Source: Tetrahymena thermophila SB210
Lineage: Eukaryota; Ciliophora; Oligohymenophorea; Hymenostomatida; Tetrahymenidae
Length of the DNA: 64,000 nt
Assembly (NCBI RefSeq): GCF_000189635.1
Contig: NW_002476571.1
Location: 553,957 to 617,956 of the forward strand
Direction of reading: 5' to 3'
A program made the translations under genes and the position numbers. Positions 53,164-64,000 of the stretch are shown here, piece by piece (positions within the stretch are counted from its first letter, which is position 1; every line of letters starts with the position of its first letter). Under the pieces are notes generated by a model. That model made no database searches, was not told where the DNA came from, and saw only the letters and a program-made list of their open reading frames with translations.

Positions 53164-56100
53164 AGCTTTTTTTTTATCAATCACTTTTTGAATAATAAAA
53201 TTTGTATTTTTAGAACAAAGTTAACAAAATATTTAAATAATTCAAATTAATATTTTGCTATTTAAAATTTACATCCAAAAAAAATAATTTTTAGTGATTT
53301 TAAATCTTCGAATTTTAAAGAAATTTATTATTTTTTGAATCAAATTTTTTAATTTAATAAATTTATTTATTGAATGTTGATGTTTTCTTACAGTTTATTG
53401 GTGAGAAAAGTAGCACAGATTCTTCATTTTGAACATTTTTGTTTTGTTTTTAATCTGGTTTAAAAGATTGGTTTTATTAATAGAATGAATTAGGCCTTTT
53501 TACTTCTTATTACTTTGTTCTAGAATTATAATTTATTTAGCTTTGGTCAACAAAAAAGTTTTATTAAGAGCTTTATATTTTTAAAATAGATTTTAATAAT
53601 TTTTTTATTTTTATTTTTTTACTTAAAGGCGTTTGGGAGCGTGTGCTACCTTTTATGCCCAAAACCGTCTTGATATGAACGACTTGGAGAACCATTGAAG
53701 CTCTAATAATTGCTAGTCTAAATTTATGGGTTACCTTCTACACTATTGTTTAAGTATCTAGTGTTTGGGGATTTCCTATCTGATGACTAGTGTCTCTTTT
53801 ATTTTAAAATTTTATTAACTTCTGATTATACTATTATTCAATTTTACTCTATTTGTACCATATGGTTCAAATATTTTATGTCTTTTTTTTGATGAATTAG
53901 CTAAATCCTTTTCTAATAAGTTCTTTTAATTGGATAATTGAAGAGGAGTCGATGGAGGCTTTTCTGAAGATTTAAACTACTTTGAAAATATCATGTTGTT
54001 TTATGTCATAACAGGAGTTGTTGGGTAGGGAAGAGGAGGCAAGTTGTTGCTGCTGTTTAGATTATTTAAATTCAAATTATTTTAGTTTTATCTTGTAAGA
54101 CCATCTACTTTCTAATTTAATTAACTAAAGGCTAATTCAACTGAAGCTATTTTCTCAACTAACCTTTTATTCTCTTTCTATAAGTTTACTATTAATGTTT
54201 ATTTCTCTTAATCTGTTGTATTTCTCAACTTGCTGTTATCTTACAAAACTTCCAAATCTTAAATTAGAATTTTTTCTGGAGAGTAGTTGTTATCAAGGTT
54301 ATTTTCAGATAAACCTTCTTTAGAATTAAATTCCAAGTAGAGTTTTTTCTTTGATGGTTCTTGGTAATCTTAAAAATCAGAAGTAGACGGTATTTATAGG
54401 TTTTAATTATTCTTTTACATTTGCTAAGTTTATTATTTGATTGTCTTTTATAACTCTTATATTGTTTAATTAAGAATATCTATTTGCTTTAATTGCATTG
54501 AGCACTATTCACTCATTTGGTTATAATTCTTTAAAATAATTTTATACTTTTCTTCTCCATCGTGAGCTGCTGCTGCTATGTTTTACTTTGAATTCGATCT
54601 CTGTATTCCTTCTTCTAGTAAATTAAGAGCAGACGCTCTTTTTTATGAGCTGTCTCTGCTCAATTACTATTATTTAGATTCCAAGGCTTGTATTTTTTAG
54701 CTATAGAGGTCATTTTGCTTTTGCAAATTTGCTATCCTTTCTTCAAAAAATTTAAGTTCGTTGACATTGCTATTTTAGGCCAGCGACTTTGTTTCCATTT
54801 CATTTTTTTTATCTTTGAGCTAATTTTGAATGGTTAAAATTTGCTTCTCAAACATTGCATTAATTGACTACAAATTCCCTATTTCGTTTTTCTAAATCTG
54901 AATAGTTTCGTTGAGCTATTTTTATTTTTCTTAGTTTTTTCTTTAGTTTTCTTCAAGCGTCGCATTCAATTAGCAAATTTCACTTTAAAGCTAATCAATT
55001 AACTATAAATAGTTATTCTTATCTGAATTAAGTCCAGTGTTTTTATCTTCTGTATCAGCCTTTGTCATCTTTAAGCACTAATTTTCTTCTTCGATTAAAT
55101 TGATTTACTTTTATAATCTATCATTTTGATCTTTTAATAAATCCATTTCTTTGCTCTGCTATAATTGCTTTTATTTTGAATCCTCTAAGTCCTTTTTGAC
55201 TAAACTTAGAGTCTTCTCTTCAGACTGCTTCTTTGAGTTTTGGGTCTTATTATTTTCACTAGATATTCTTTCTAAAATTGCAATTTGCTAGTTGAGCATC
55301 TATATAGTCTCCTGCTACCCACTCGCTTAAACAATAAGAGCTTCTTTTTCTTAAACTATAAGCTAGTAATCTTTCTATAATTGAATAAATTCAATTTATT
55401 GCTTACTTGACTTGAGCTGTATCTGCTCATTCAACTGTTTGACTTAATTATTCATATTTACTAACTCAATATTAAGCTTTTCATTCTCTTTAACTAATAT
55501 CTGTTCTCTCTCTTCATTAAATTATTGTTTGTCTTGCTTACTTTGCAAAAATTCTTCTTTTTATTATAATTTTTTTTCCATTTGTAAAAATTATTCCTAT
55601 AAAACGCTATTCAATTCAAGCATTTTTTCAATTTCTGTGTTCTTTAAGCTAATTTTCTGTTGATATTAATACATTTGTTCTTAATTCTCATTTTTCAACT
55701 TCGTTAAGCTCTCTTTGAGCTGTTAAATTTCAATTTCTCTAGCATTAATTTCATCCTTGGCTTGCTTTTTGTCTTTTAACTGCATAGCTTGTTGAATGTT
55801 TTTCAATATTTCTAATTCATTCCCTATACTTGATAATCTTTCCTCCATAACCCTGTTCTAGTGCTGCAAAGCTAGCTTTTCTTGTGTTAGTTGGCTATTT
55901 TACTCCTCTAATTACAAAATTCTACTTTCCCATTGCCTCTTTTGACTCTCATTTGGGTTCTCCTGCTTTTCTGAATTATTAGATATATTATTTGGTATTT
56001 CTCCAAACGAAGATCCGCTAAAAATAATATTGTTGGAAGAATTACCTTGTATATTTTAATTCAAAATGCTACTCTTCTTAGTTCCTATATTTTCTATCAT

Positions 56101-56604
56101 GGAAGTAAGTCTTTAATTCTCTTTTTTACAAAATTTTATTTCTGTTTCTAGTGCATGGATCTTAACCCTTTGATCTAGAACCTCTTGTCTCTCTTAATCT
56201 AATTTTGTGCTTAGATCACGATTCGTAACCTTGTAATCCTCGACAAGCTGCTACAATATCCTTTCTTCCTTTGACTTTTCATTTTGCAACGCATAATCTG
56301 CAATCTACATTAGCTATTTAGCTGTTTGATACTGATCTTACTGACTCAATTTGCTTGGAGTATTTGATCTTTAATTTAAATCCTTTGAATAATATTATTA
56401 TTGCGCCTCAACAGTTGAATTTAATGCAAATCCATCTTATTTTGTTTTAGAAAGTTGCTCATATTTCTTCAATAAAGAAGTGTGATCTTCTTCAAGACTT
56501 TTAAGCTACTTTTAATCTATATCTTTTGTTTGCCCATCATCTTTTTATTCGCTTAAATTGCTTTTTTCATATTTAAGACTTACTGGGCTTTGAGGCTTAA
56601 ACAT
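52084..56604 (-). CDS. Long coiled-coil protein with C-terminal alpha-adaptin appendage domain (proposed single gene)
   Basis: ATG 56604 (MFKPQSPVSLKYEKSNLSEQ) opens ~800 residues of almost uninterrupted Gln/Glu/Lys-rich heptad coiled coil to about 54150. Next is a Pro/Ser/Asn-rich linker (NNLPPLPYPTTP). Introns at 53571-53622, 53796-53847 and 52559-52645 are well supported by frame. A further candidate intron, 53166-53391 (gtaagaaa..aaaag), joins the linker in frame to the ear domain; with all four removed the model is exactly 1368 codons. The ear has a beta-sandwich part (IYLNLNLYYKNL) and a platform part (MPVNILKFLEQ, like the AP-2 alpha LPVTINKFFQPT), to TGA 52086-52084. Appendage domains recruit endocytic accessory proteins at clathrin coats, so a tether or coat-associated role is inferred. 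The alternative is two genes: a coiled coil ending at 53177 and an ear protein starting at 53163, only 13 bases apart. Confidence 0.65.
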
Positions 56605-57471
56605 TTTTATAATAAACTAAATAAGGTTAAGAATATTAATTGAATTAATTAATCTTTCTTCTAATAAAAAAATTAATACAATTTAATTTTAATTGCTTAA
56701 AAACAACTTCTTCTTTCTTTTCCGCAAAATATGTTGTAAACTAAATTATCTCCATAAATATGATATTTATTTATTTACTTATTTAGTTAATTAACGAATA
56801 TTTTATTTGTTATTATAATTCATAAATAAAAACAACTATTCAATAAATAAATAGATTATTCCATTTTAGCTACCAATAATACACTTTTAAAAATCGTTGA
56901 AATATTTAATTCTTTTCATTTATTTATTAAAACATCTTATTAATTTTCATTTCTTCAATACAATTAATTTTCATTTAATATAAAAATAATCCAATTAAAT
57001 TCCTTTTTTTAATATCTGAAAATATTTAATAATGGTCAAAAACTTATCATTTATTATTTATTGTAAAAAAAAGGTTTTCATTAATTACTTATTTTCAAAC
57101 ACTTACTGTTATTTTTTATTTTTGTTTCAACAATTAACTAAAATTTTTTTATTTACATAATTCCCTTCATAATTATAAAAAACAAACTGCTTTTTTGGAA
57201 ATGAAGAGAGGGGTTGATAAAGGGATGATGCCTATTTTTGAAAAATAAAAAAATATAGTAACTATTATTGTTATTTTATTAAAAATTTTTATAAATTGGA
57301 TTTTAAAATTAAGCATGCAATGCTGATAAATAATTAAAAAATTATCTTTTAAATATCATAATAATTGCTCATTAATAAATAGAGGTATTTTTTAGATATT
57401 TTGTAAAAACTTATAAATGATTACTTAAATATCAAAATTTGAATAAATAAATAAATTAATTAGATAACATA
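56605..57471. other. Intergenic between divergent genes
   Basis: AT-rich 5' flanks. The last ~180 bases (about 57295-57471) recur upstream of the second kinase copy (about 58855-59030) and so belong to the duplicated kinase unit. No other feature seen. Confidence 0.6.
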
Positions 57472-58646
57472 ATGTCATTTTAATACACTGAAGACGACTT
57501 ACATTCTTTTAATAATGGTGATAGTGTTTATAAGATAGAGAAAAGATATCGAATTTTATAATAAATAAGAGATTTTAATCCTACTTTCACTGCGATTGAT
57601 CAAGAATATGGATAAAAAGTAATAATTGAAGTAATAAAAATTGAAAAAGATGATTTGATTTATATGAATTAACTAATTAGATAAATAAAAATAGAAAACC
57701 ATTTTTAGCATGAAAACATTTATTCTAATCTACATATAATGATGGAATCTAAAAATCTCTACATAGTAAGAGAGTTCATTCCTACAAATTTGTTCAGAGT
57801 TATGATGACTCAAAATTTAGATAATGATCATATCTAATGTATTACTTACTAAATATTAAGAGCTCTTTTTTTTTGCATTCCTAAAATGTTTACCTCTACG
57901 TTATGAAACGTGATAGTATTTTATTAAATTAAAATTGCGAATTGAAAATAAGTGATTTTCTTGGTGCTAAATTCCCTAATGATTTTGATAAAAAATATAT
58001 TAATACTAATAGTTACTTATCTCCATACTATATTTTAGGACTTCCTGAAGATTTCTCTAAAACTGATATATGGAATGTTGGAGTAATTATTTTAGAGCTA
58101 TTTTAAATAAAAAATATATTTTCCGACTTTTGTTGTTCAGCTTCTGGAGGACTTCTAACAAATTATTTTTATTACATAGGGTCTCCTTCAAAAGAGGATT
58201 TGGACTTGTTATTAGAAAAAGGTTATAAATAATAGTATAATGAGTTATTATCACTCCCTTTTTATAGGAAATAACCTTGGTAGGTTGTATTTCGACGTGA
58301 AAATCCTTTATTATATGATCTTTTAGATAAAATGCTTGTATTCAATGAAGATAAGCGCTATACTGTGAAAGAATGCTTACAACATCCATACTTTGAAGAT
58401 ATATATTATTAGGAGGATATTTATGAATGTGATATATAGTTTGATCACTCTTAATTTTAAATTGGCCTAAGTAAAAATGAAGTAATGAAGGAAATTTATT
58501 TTGAAGTTGAAAAGAGTTGTTTAAAGTAGTAGTTAAAAAGATATTAAATATAAATAATTTAAAATATTGCTTTTTAAAAGCACTTAGCTGATTAAATTCC
58601 TCTTAATCCTAAATCAATATTTTATAATTTATATGAAGATTTATGA
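57472..58646 (+). pseudogene. MAPK-like pseudokinase, tandem copy 1, one-base frameshift
   Basis: MSFQYTEDDL.. reads through VYKIEKRYRIL and KVIIEVIKIE, then YIVREFIPTNLFRV and QILRALFF, resembling the N-lobe and hinge of a MAP kinase. A run of nine T near 57868 (ten in copy 2) shifts the frame, giving a TGA soon after. Beyond it the other frame continues as NQNCELKISDFLGAKF, SKTDIWNVGVIILELF and CLQHPYF to TGA 58644-58646, in step with copy 2. The HRD motif is absent, as is the VAIK lysine (VIIE). A DF-L-G-like motif is kept, unlike copy 2. It is either a recent pseudogene or a base-count error in the T run. Confidence 0.75.
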
Positions 58647-59050
58647 GATCGAATAAATAGTTTACTACTATTCATTAGTCCTTGTAATTTGTTCATAATA
58701 TATCTAAATATATATATATATATATATTTTTTTATTCTCAAATAATTATTTTAAATGTAGCAAATAAATATTTAGAAGAATAATAAAAAATTATTTTAAA
58801 AATTTAATGAAAATTTTTTTATTTAGAAAGAATATATAAAATTTAAATAAATAGGGTTTCAAAATTAAGCAAGTAGTGTTGATAAATAATTAAAAATTAT
58901 ATTTTTAATATATTAGTATTATTTATTAATAGAGAGATTTATTAGATATTTTGTGAGAACTTATAAATAAATCACTACTTAAATATCAAATTCAGAAGAA
59001 AAAAAAACAAATTAATTAAATAACAAAAATAAGTATTAGAATTTATAAAA
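58647..59050. other. Spacer within the tandem kinase pair
   Basis: AT-rich with a (TA)n tract at about 58710-58726. The second half repeats the upstream flank of copy 1. No gene. Confidence 0.7.
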
Positions 59051-60313
59051 ATGTAGAACCTTTCTAATTTTGATTCATTATCTCAATCTCAATTATAGGC
59101 TTTTAGTTAATAAAATCCTTTAAGATTTTTGTCATTTTAATACACTGAAAACGATTTACATTCTTTTAATTATTATACTAGTGTTTATAAGATAGAGAAA
59201 AGATATCGAATTTTAAAATAAATAGGCTTTGGTTTTAATCCTACTTTCACTGCGATTGATCAAGAATATGGATAAAAAGTAATAATTGAAGTAATAAAAA
59301 TTGAAAATGATGATTTGATTTATATGAATTAACTAATTAGATAAATAAAAATAGAAAACCATTTTAAGCATGAAAATATTTCTTCTAATCTACATATAAT
59401 GATGGAATCTAAAAATCTCTACATAGTAAGAGAGTTCATTGATACAGATTTGCATAGAGTTAATTTCTCTAAATAAGAATTAACTGATGATCATATCTAA
59501 TATTTTACTTATTAAATATTAAGCGCTCTTTTTTTTTTGCATTCCTAAAATGTTTACCACACTTAATTGAGACTTTCTAATATATTATTAAATAAAAATT
59601 GCGATTTGAAAATAAGCCGTTTTATAGGTACTAATTTCCCTAATGAAATTTATTCATAATATATAACGAGTGACTATTTCTTATCTCCATAATAAATTTT
59701 AAATTTACCTAAAAATTTATCTAAAACTGATATATGGCATGTTGGAGTAATTATTTTAGGGCTAATTAATAGAGATACTTTCTTTTCCAATCTTTCTAAT
59801 TAGCTTGGTGGAGGCTATTTGGGACTTATAAATGCTATTTTTTCTTACATAGGAACTCCTTCAGGAGAGGAACTTTTATAATATTAAGATTATAAAGGTT
59901 TGTATTAATATATCATTAAATATAGTAAAAAATCTTGGTAGGATGTATTTCCAGATGCAAATCCTTTATTATGTGATCTATTAGATAAAATGCTCGTTTT
60001 CAATGAAGATAAGCGCTATACTGTGAAAGAATGCTTACAACATCCATACTTTGAAGATTTATACGATTTGGATGATATTGATGAGTGTGATGTAAAGTTT
60101 GATCACTCTTAATTTTAAATTGGCCTAAATGAAGATGAAATAATGAAGGAGATTTATTTTGAAGTTGAAAAAAGTTATTAAAAATAGTAAAAGTAGAAGC
60201 TAAAAAGATATTAAATATAAATAATTTAAAATATTGCTTTTTAAAAGCACTTAGCTGATTAAATTCCTCTTAATCCTAAATTAATATTTTATAATTTATA
60301 TGAAGATTTATGA
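59051..60313 (+). CDS. MAPK-like pseudokinase, tandem copy 2, intact frame
   Basis: ATG 59051 to TGA 60311-60313, 420 aa, no intron. The kinase fold can be followed from the glycine loop (QIGFGFNPTFTAI) and a strand KVIIEVIKI through YIVREFIDTDLHRV and DDHIQYFTYQILSALFFLHS to a catalytic-loop position HTQLRLSNILLN. The DFG position reads ISRFIG; then SKTDIWHVGVIIL, LLDKMLVFNEDKRYTVKECLQHPYF and a Gln-rich C-terminal tail follow. The VAIK lysine, HRD aspartate and DFG aspartate are all lost, so phosphotransfer is not expected; a scaffold or regulatory role is inferred. It carries about 35 extra N-terminal residues relative to copy 1, encoded by ~105 bases absent there. The architecture is closest to the CMGC/MAPK group. 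Confidence 0.88.
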
Positions 60314-60822
60314 GATCGATAAATAGTTTACTATTCATTAATCTATTTATAATATATATACATATTTTCTCTATTCAGAGATCCGAAACAATACTTGAAG
60401 GTTTTTTTTATTTCAGAAAATTAAAATAATAATAAAAATTTTTTCTACCTTAAATTAAAGTCACATTATTAATGTAAATGCAGTATTATTGATTTAAGAA
60501 AGTATCTATATTTTTGTGAACTAATTTTCTTTTGATAATATTTTAATTTAAATTTAAAATAAAATTAATCCGATTTATTAAATTCTACTGGTCAAATAAA
60601 ATGGTTGATACACATTTTATAATAAATAAAATATTACTTTTACAAAACCATTCATTCTTAAATAAATTTTATTTTTACATTAAGTTCCTTGCAAGAACAT
60701 ATTAGATAATAAGTAAAAACAATTAAATGATTTGCTAAGATAATTGTTTTTATTTAGTAAGTAAGAAAGTAAATTAATAAATATTTACATTTAATTTATA
60801 TAAATAAACAAAAAAATATTAT
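60314..60822. other. Intergenic, convergent 3' ends
   Basis: AT-rich spacer between the pseudokinase stop and the stop of the minus-strand Q/N-rich gene. Nothing recognised. Confidence 0.65.
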
Positions 60823-63800
60823 TCAGTTGTATTTATCTTTGATTCTTTGGTTAAATTTTGTCTTTTAATATATGAAGTTGTTACTGTAACTTTACTCGAT
60901 TTGCTTTGGGTAGGTTTTTGTGCTATTTATTGGTGATGTACTTTTGTTTAGATTATTCATCTATGATTTTGTTGTTTCGTAGCTTAAGTTTGCACTTTGT
61001 CTATTATTGAAATTAGTCTTTTCTTAATGATTTGTTAAATTAGGTTGAGTGTGCAAAACTTATTTAATTTATTGATATTGTTAAATTTGCTAATTGTTTT
61101 AGGCATAATGGACAGAAGTAGATTGTTTTGTATTTGACATTTTTGGAGTAGTAGCCGCAGTTTACGCTATTTTGTTTAGATTCTTTTACTAATTAGTCAG
61201 CTAGTATTAATTTATTTGGTTTAGAGATGGTTAAGATTGAACATTGTTCTAGTTGCTATTATTATATAGAATTTATCTATCAGTTTGGCAAGTAAAGTTA
61301 CCAATGTTTTAGCTAGTGTTATTACTATTTATAGAGGTCTAATTCAAGTTGTTATTTTTTTGATCTGAAGTTATAATAGGAGATTGAGATTTTTCCAAAT
61401 TAAGCTTTTTAAAGTTATTAATCAAGTGTGAAACTTTAGTAGTAGAGTTAGATGTTTTTTGCTCAAGATGAATTAAACCTGATGTTGATTGATGTTATTT
61501 TTAATAATCTGAGTTCAACGTTTTATTTTGATAGAGCTAATCATTAAATATTTTTTATGAAGTTGTATTCTGTTATTAGACTTACAACTTATTGTTTTGT
61601 TTAGTAATTTGATTAATTATTTATTATTAATGTGATTAGAACTAAGGAGCATTCTTGATTTTTCTCTTTTAAAGCTAATTTACTTAATCTCGGATATCTT
61701 TGATGGTAGATATGACTCCTTTTTCAAGTTATTTCTTTTCTTCCTTTATTTGATGTATGTGATTATTAATTTAATCGTTCTGGCTTTAAATTTAATCTGG
61801 AATTTTTTATGAAGGGCTAAATTATGTCACAGGTTTATACAGATATTGATCGATCTTTTAAATTTAGTAATTACTATTTAAACTGTATGGGTTATAGTTG
61901 CTAAATGATGTCTGCTTATAAAATTGTTCGTTGCTAAAATTGATTTTGTTATTGTTCAGATTTGCTGATTTTGGAGAAATATTAGTGAAATCATTTTATT
62001 TAGTCTGTAGCTACGAAGCTGATTTTTCTTGTTGTATATTATTTTATTATTAGTTAATGATCAAGTTACTAATGTTGGTGTAGTCAATTAAGTTGTTCTT
62101 ATTACTTTTCGGGTTGGTAACTTCGTTCGAAGGACTACCAAAATTCATTTATGGAGTAGTTTATTCAGCTTTTCCTTAGTTGACTGAAATTCCTATAGCA
62201 GGAGTGTCACATTATGAAATGGCTTCATTCTTAGAGAAAGTAGAACTATCTAATTTATTTTCTTTTTAGGTGTTTTCAGAGATCTCATTTATTTCATTCA
62301 TTTCTTAAGGTAGTTGTTATACTTGTTGTAGGACTTACTTTTTACTTTCTTAGCTGGCTCTTTGCTGGTATTGCAAAAATTATGAGAAATTAAATTCAAA
62401 CAATGAAGATTTCTCCTGACTTGACCCTTAAGAATTCTACTAAATTAATTATGGAGGATGATTTTAATTATTGTTATTTGGCTTCTTGTTGTTATTATTA
62501 TTTTTATTGTTGTTATTCTGACTCTGGTAATTGTTGTTTTATGTAGATTTCTCCAGCAACCAATATTATCTTTTCCATTCTTCAAGTTAATCTTCTAAGC
62601 GACGATTCTTGCGTTTCAGATAAACAATTTTATTGTATATTTTTTCATTGTTTGTCATCGTATTTAATATATCATTTTTATGCTTTCTTATTTGTTTAGA
62701 GTCTCTGTCACCATAGCCATCGTCTTCTAAGTCTTCTCCTTCACTTTCGATTTCAGAATCAAAGAGATTCTCAAGAGTCTTTTCATCCATGATTGTAGAA
62801 GAGCGTTAATGACTTTGGAGACCTTCTTTTAACTTTATGATTTCATTTTAAAGATTTTTATTTAAAGAATTGAGCTTCTTTAACTCACTTTGCAGCTCTT
62901 CATTTTGAATTTTGAATTTCATTATTTCTTCCTCCTGCTCTAATTTAAACTTTGCAACAATTATTCTTAGCTACTCATTTTTGCTGTGGGCTTATGTATC
63001 CTTAGCGCTAATAAATAACAATTCTTCTTTAACTAACTTGAGCTCATATTTCAGATTTGTATTTTCTTTTTTAGCCTATTCTAGCTAATCTAAAATATCA
63101 ATTAAATGCGTGTTATCTTTATGCAAATTAACTCCGTTTAGAGTTCCTTATTTCAAACTATTTCTTTTGATGAATTATTCTTAATTATTCTTAAAATCGG
63201 TCTTTTCAAACTCGCTAGATACCACAATATTTTGTTATGAATGACCCATTTTATCTAAATTCTTGTTAGAAGGGATTTCTTGTGAGACAACCAAGTTAGT
63301 TTGATGGTCTGAAACGCCTTAAAATTTGTTTGATGTACTGCTTTTTTAAATAAATTTTTCTTTGGAGGCACTAAATGAATTATTGTTAAAGATATTTGTT
63401 GTATTATCCTTCTTATTAAATCTTCCTTCAATCATTTTTTCATCTATTTCTATTGATTTAACTAACTCACTAGTATTTTTATCAAGTTATTTCTTTATGT
63501 TTTCAATGTTAAAAAGTGGATCTTCATCATATTTACTGTAATTATCACTTTCTACCACACTGTTAAACATGTTTGTTTTTAATTAAGCTATTTCTCTTGC
63601 ATGCTCTTTTTGCTAATCTTCATACTTTTATTTCAAGTCATTATAATTCATCTCTAATTGAGCCTTTTCCCTCTTGACATTTTCTAATTCTTCCTGAAAG
63701 AGTGAAAATTGAGACTGAAAATTATTCACTTATTCAGACGAAGCTGATTATTTATCTTAAAATGAAGCTAACATTAGCTACTTGTTTTGCTGAGAATTTC

Positions 63801-64000
63801 TGATTATTTGCTAATCATTAAAAGCTTGATTGTTGACATTATTTATAGTTGCATTGTTATTGCTGAATGAAGGAGCATTCATTTAAATTTAATTAACTTT
63901 CTCATCTTACTAATATAAACTCCAAGGAGAAGTAATATTGTTAGTCTAATTCTAATTATATCCGTTGGTTTTTTCATATGAAATTTACTGGACCTATTGA
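60823..64000 (-). CDS. Q/N-rich coiled-coil protein, 5' partial
   Basis: One frame is open from the right edge (64000) to TGA 60825-60823, about 1058 codons with no intron needed. The upstream end still looks coding (SYEKTNGYNQNQ, ITSPWSLYQQDEK), so the true start probably lies outside the window; an internal ATG is at 63882. Residues encoded at about 63750-62850 form coiled-coil segments (QFSLFQEELENVKREKAQLE, LEQEEEIMKFKIQNEELQSE). A highly acidic patch (LFDSEIESEGEDLEDDGYGD) lies at about 62760-62695. The rest is Asn/Gln/Ser-rich low complexity with poly-Asn runs near 62500. No enzyme domain is seen. A structural or scaffold protein is possible; the family is not recognised. Confidence 0.75.

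Noticed and set aside
1-64000. tRNA or rRNA genes, telomere repeats, retroelements
   Set aside because: I saw no cloverleaf-like GC-rich segment, no CCCCAA/GGGGTT array and no reverse transcriptase, integrase or transposase motif on either strand; the reading was by eye and could miss degenerate copies.

Overview
The window is about 64 kb of very AT-rich (roughly 77-80% A+T) nuclear DNA from a ciliate, most likely Tetrahymena or a close relative, probably a macronuclear scaffold. Long conserved proteins read open only if TAA and TAG encode glutamine and TGA is the sole stop. Introns are short to medium, AT-rich and GT..AG. There are no bacterial-style operons.

Layout. (1) 1-13199 (+): the 3' part of a very large, intron-rich DNA-PKcs gene with an intact kinase and FATC domain; its 5' end lies outside the window. 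(2) 14391-19684 (-) and 41659-47057 (-): two paralogous ~1.7-1.8k-residue proteins built on a bacterial SecA-type motor ATPase, followed by a TPR-like segment and a long conserved helical tail. Each has one intron, at the same codon. (3) 21434-23839 (+): an intronless Piwi-family Argonaute (TWI-like, 801 aa) whose three slicer catalytic residues are all replaced. (4) 24180-33845: a tandem direct duplication of ~4.9 kb, each unit with a minus-strand leucine-rich-repeat (LRR) gene; the second unit has lost its 5' coding end. A short relic of the Piwi gene lies at its far edge. (5) 34252-~41047 (+): another LRR gene, apparently one repeat per exon, starting with an N-myristoylation-type MGNTSS. 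It is interrupted by a 100-N gap whose two flanks repeat each other exactly. (6) 49562-50263 (+): an unrecognised 233-aa protein. (7) 52084-56604 (-): a long coiled-coil protein that appears spliced in frame to an alpha-adaptin appendage (ear) domain (1367 aa in my model). (8) 57472-58646 and 59051-60313 (+): a tandem pair of MAPK-like pseudokinases, the first with a one-base frameshift in a T run. (9) 60823->64000 (-): a Q/N-rich coiled-coil protein running off the right edge.

Functional themes. The genes do not form an obvious pathway. DNA-PKcs (end joining) and Piwi proteins (small-RNA-guided DNA elimination) both belong to processes prominent in ciliate nuclear development, but their closeness here may be chance. 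The strongest general signal is local gene duplication: SecA-like pair, LRR units, LRR exon modules, kinase pair, and the triplicated 5' region of the first SecA-like gene. The best candidates for an undescribed system are the SecA-TPR proteins and the coiled-coil/adaptin-ear protein. I saw no tRNA, rRNA, CRISPR, or recognisable retroelement or virus-like element.
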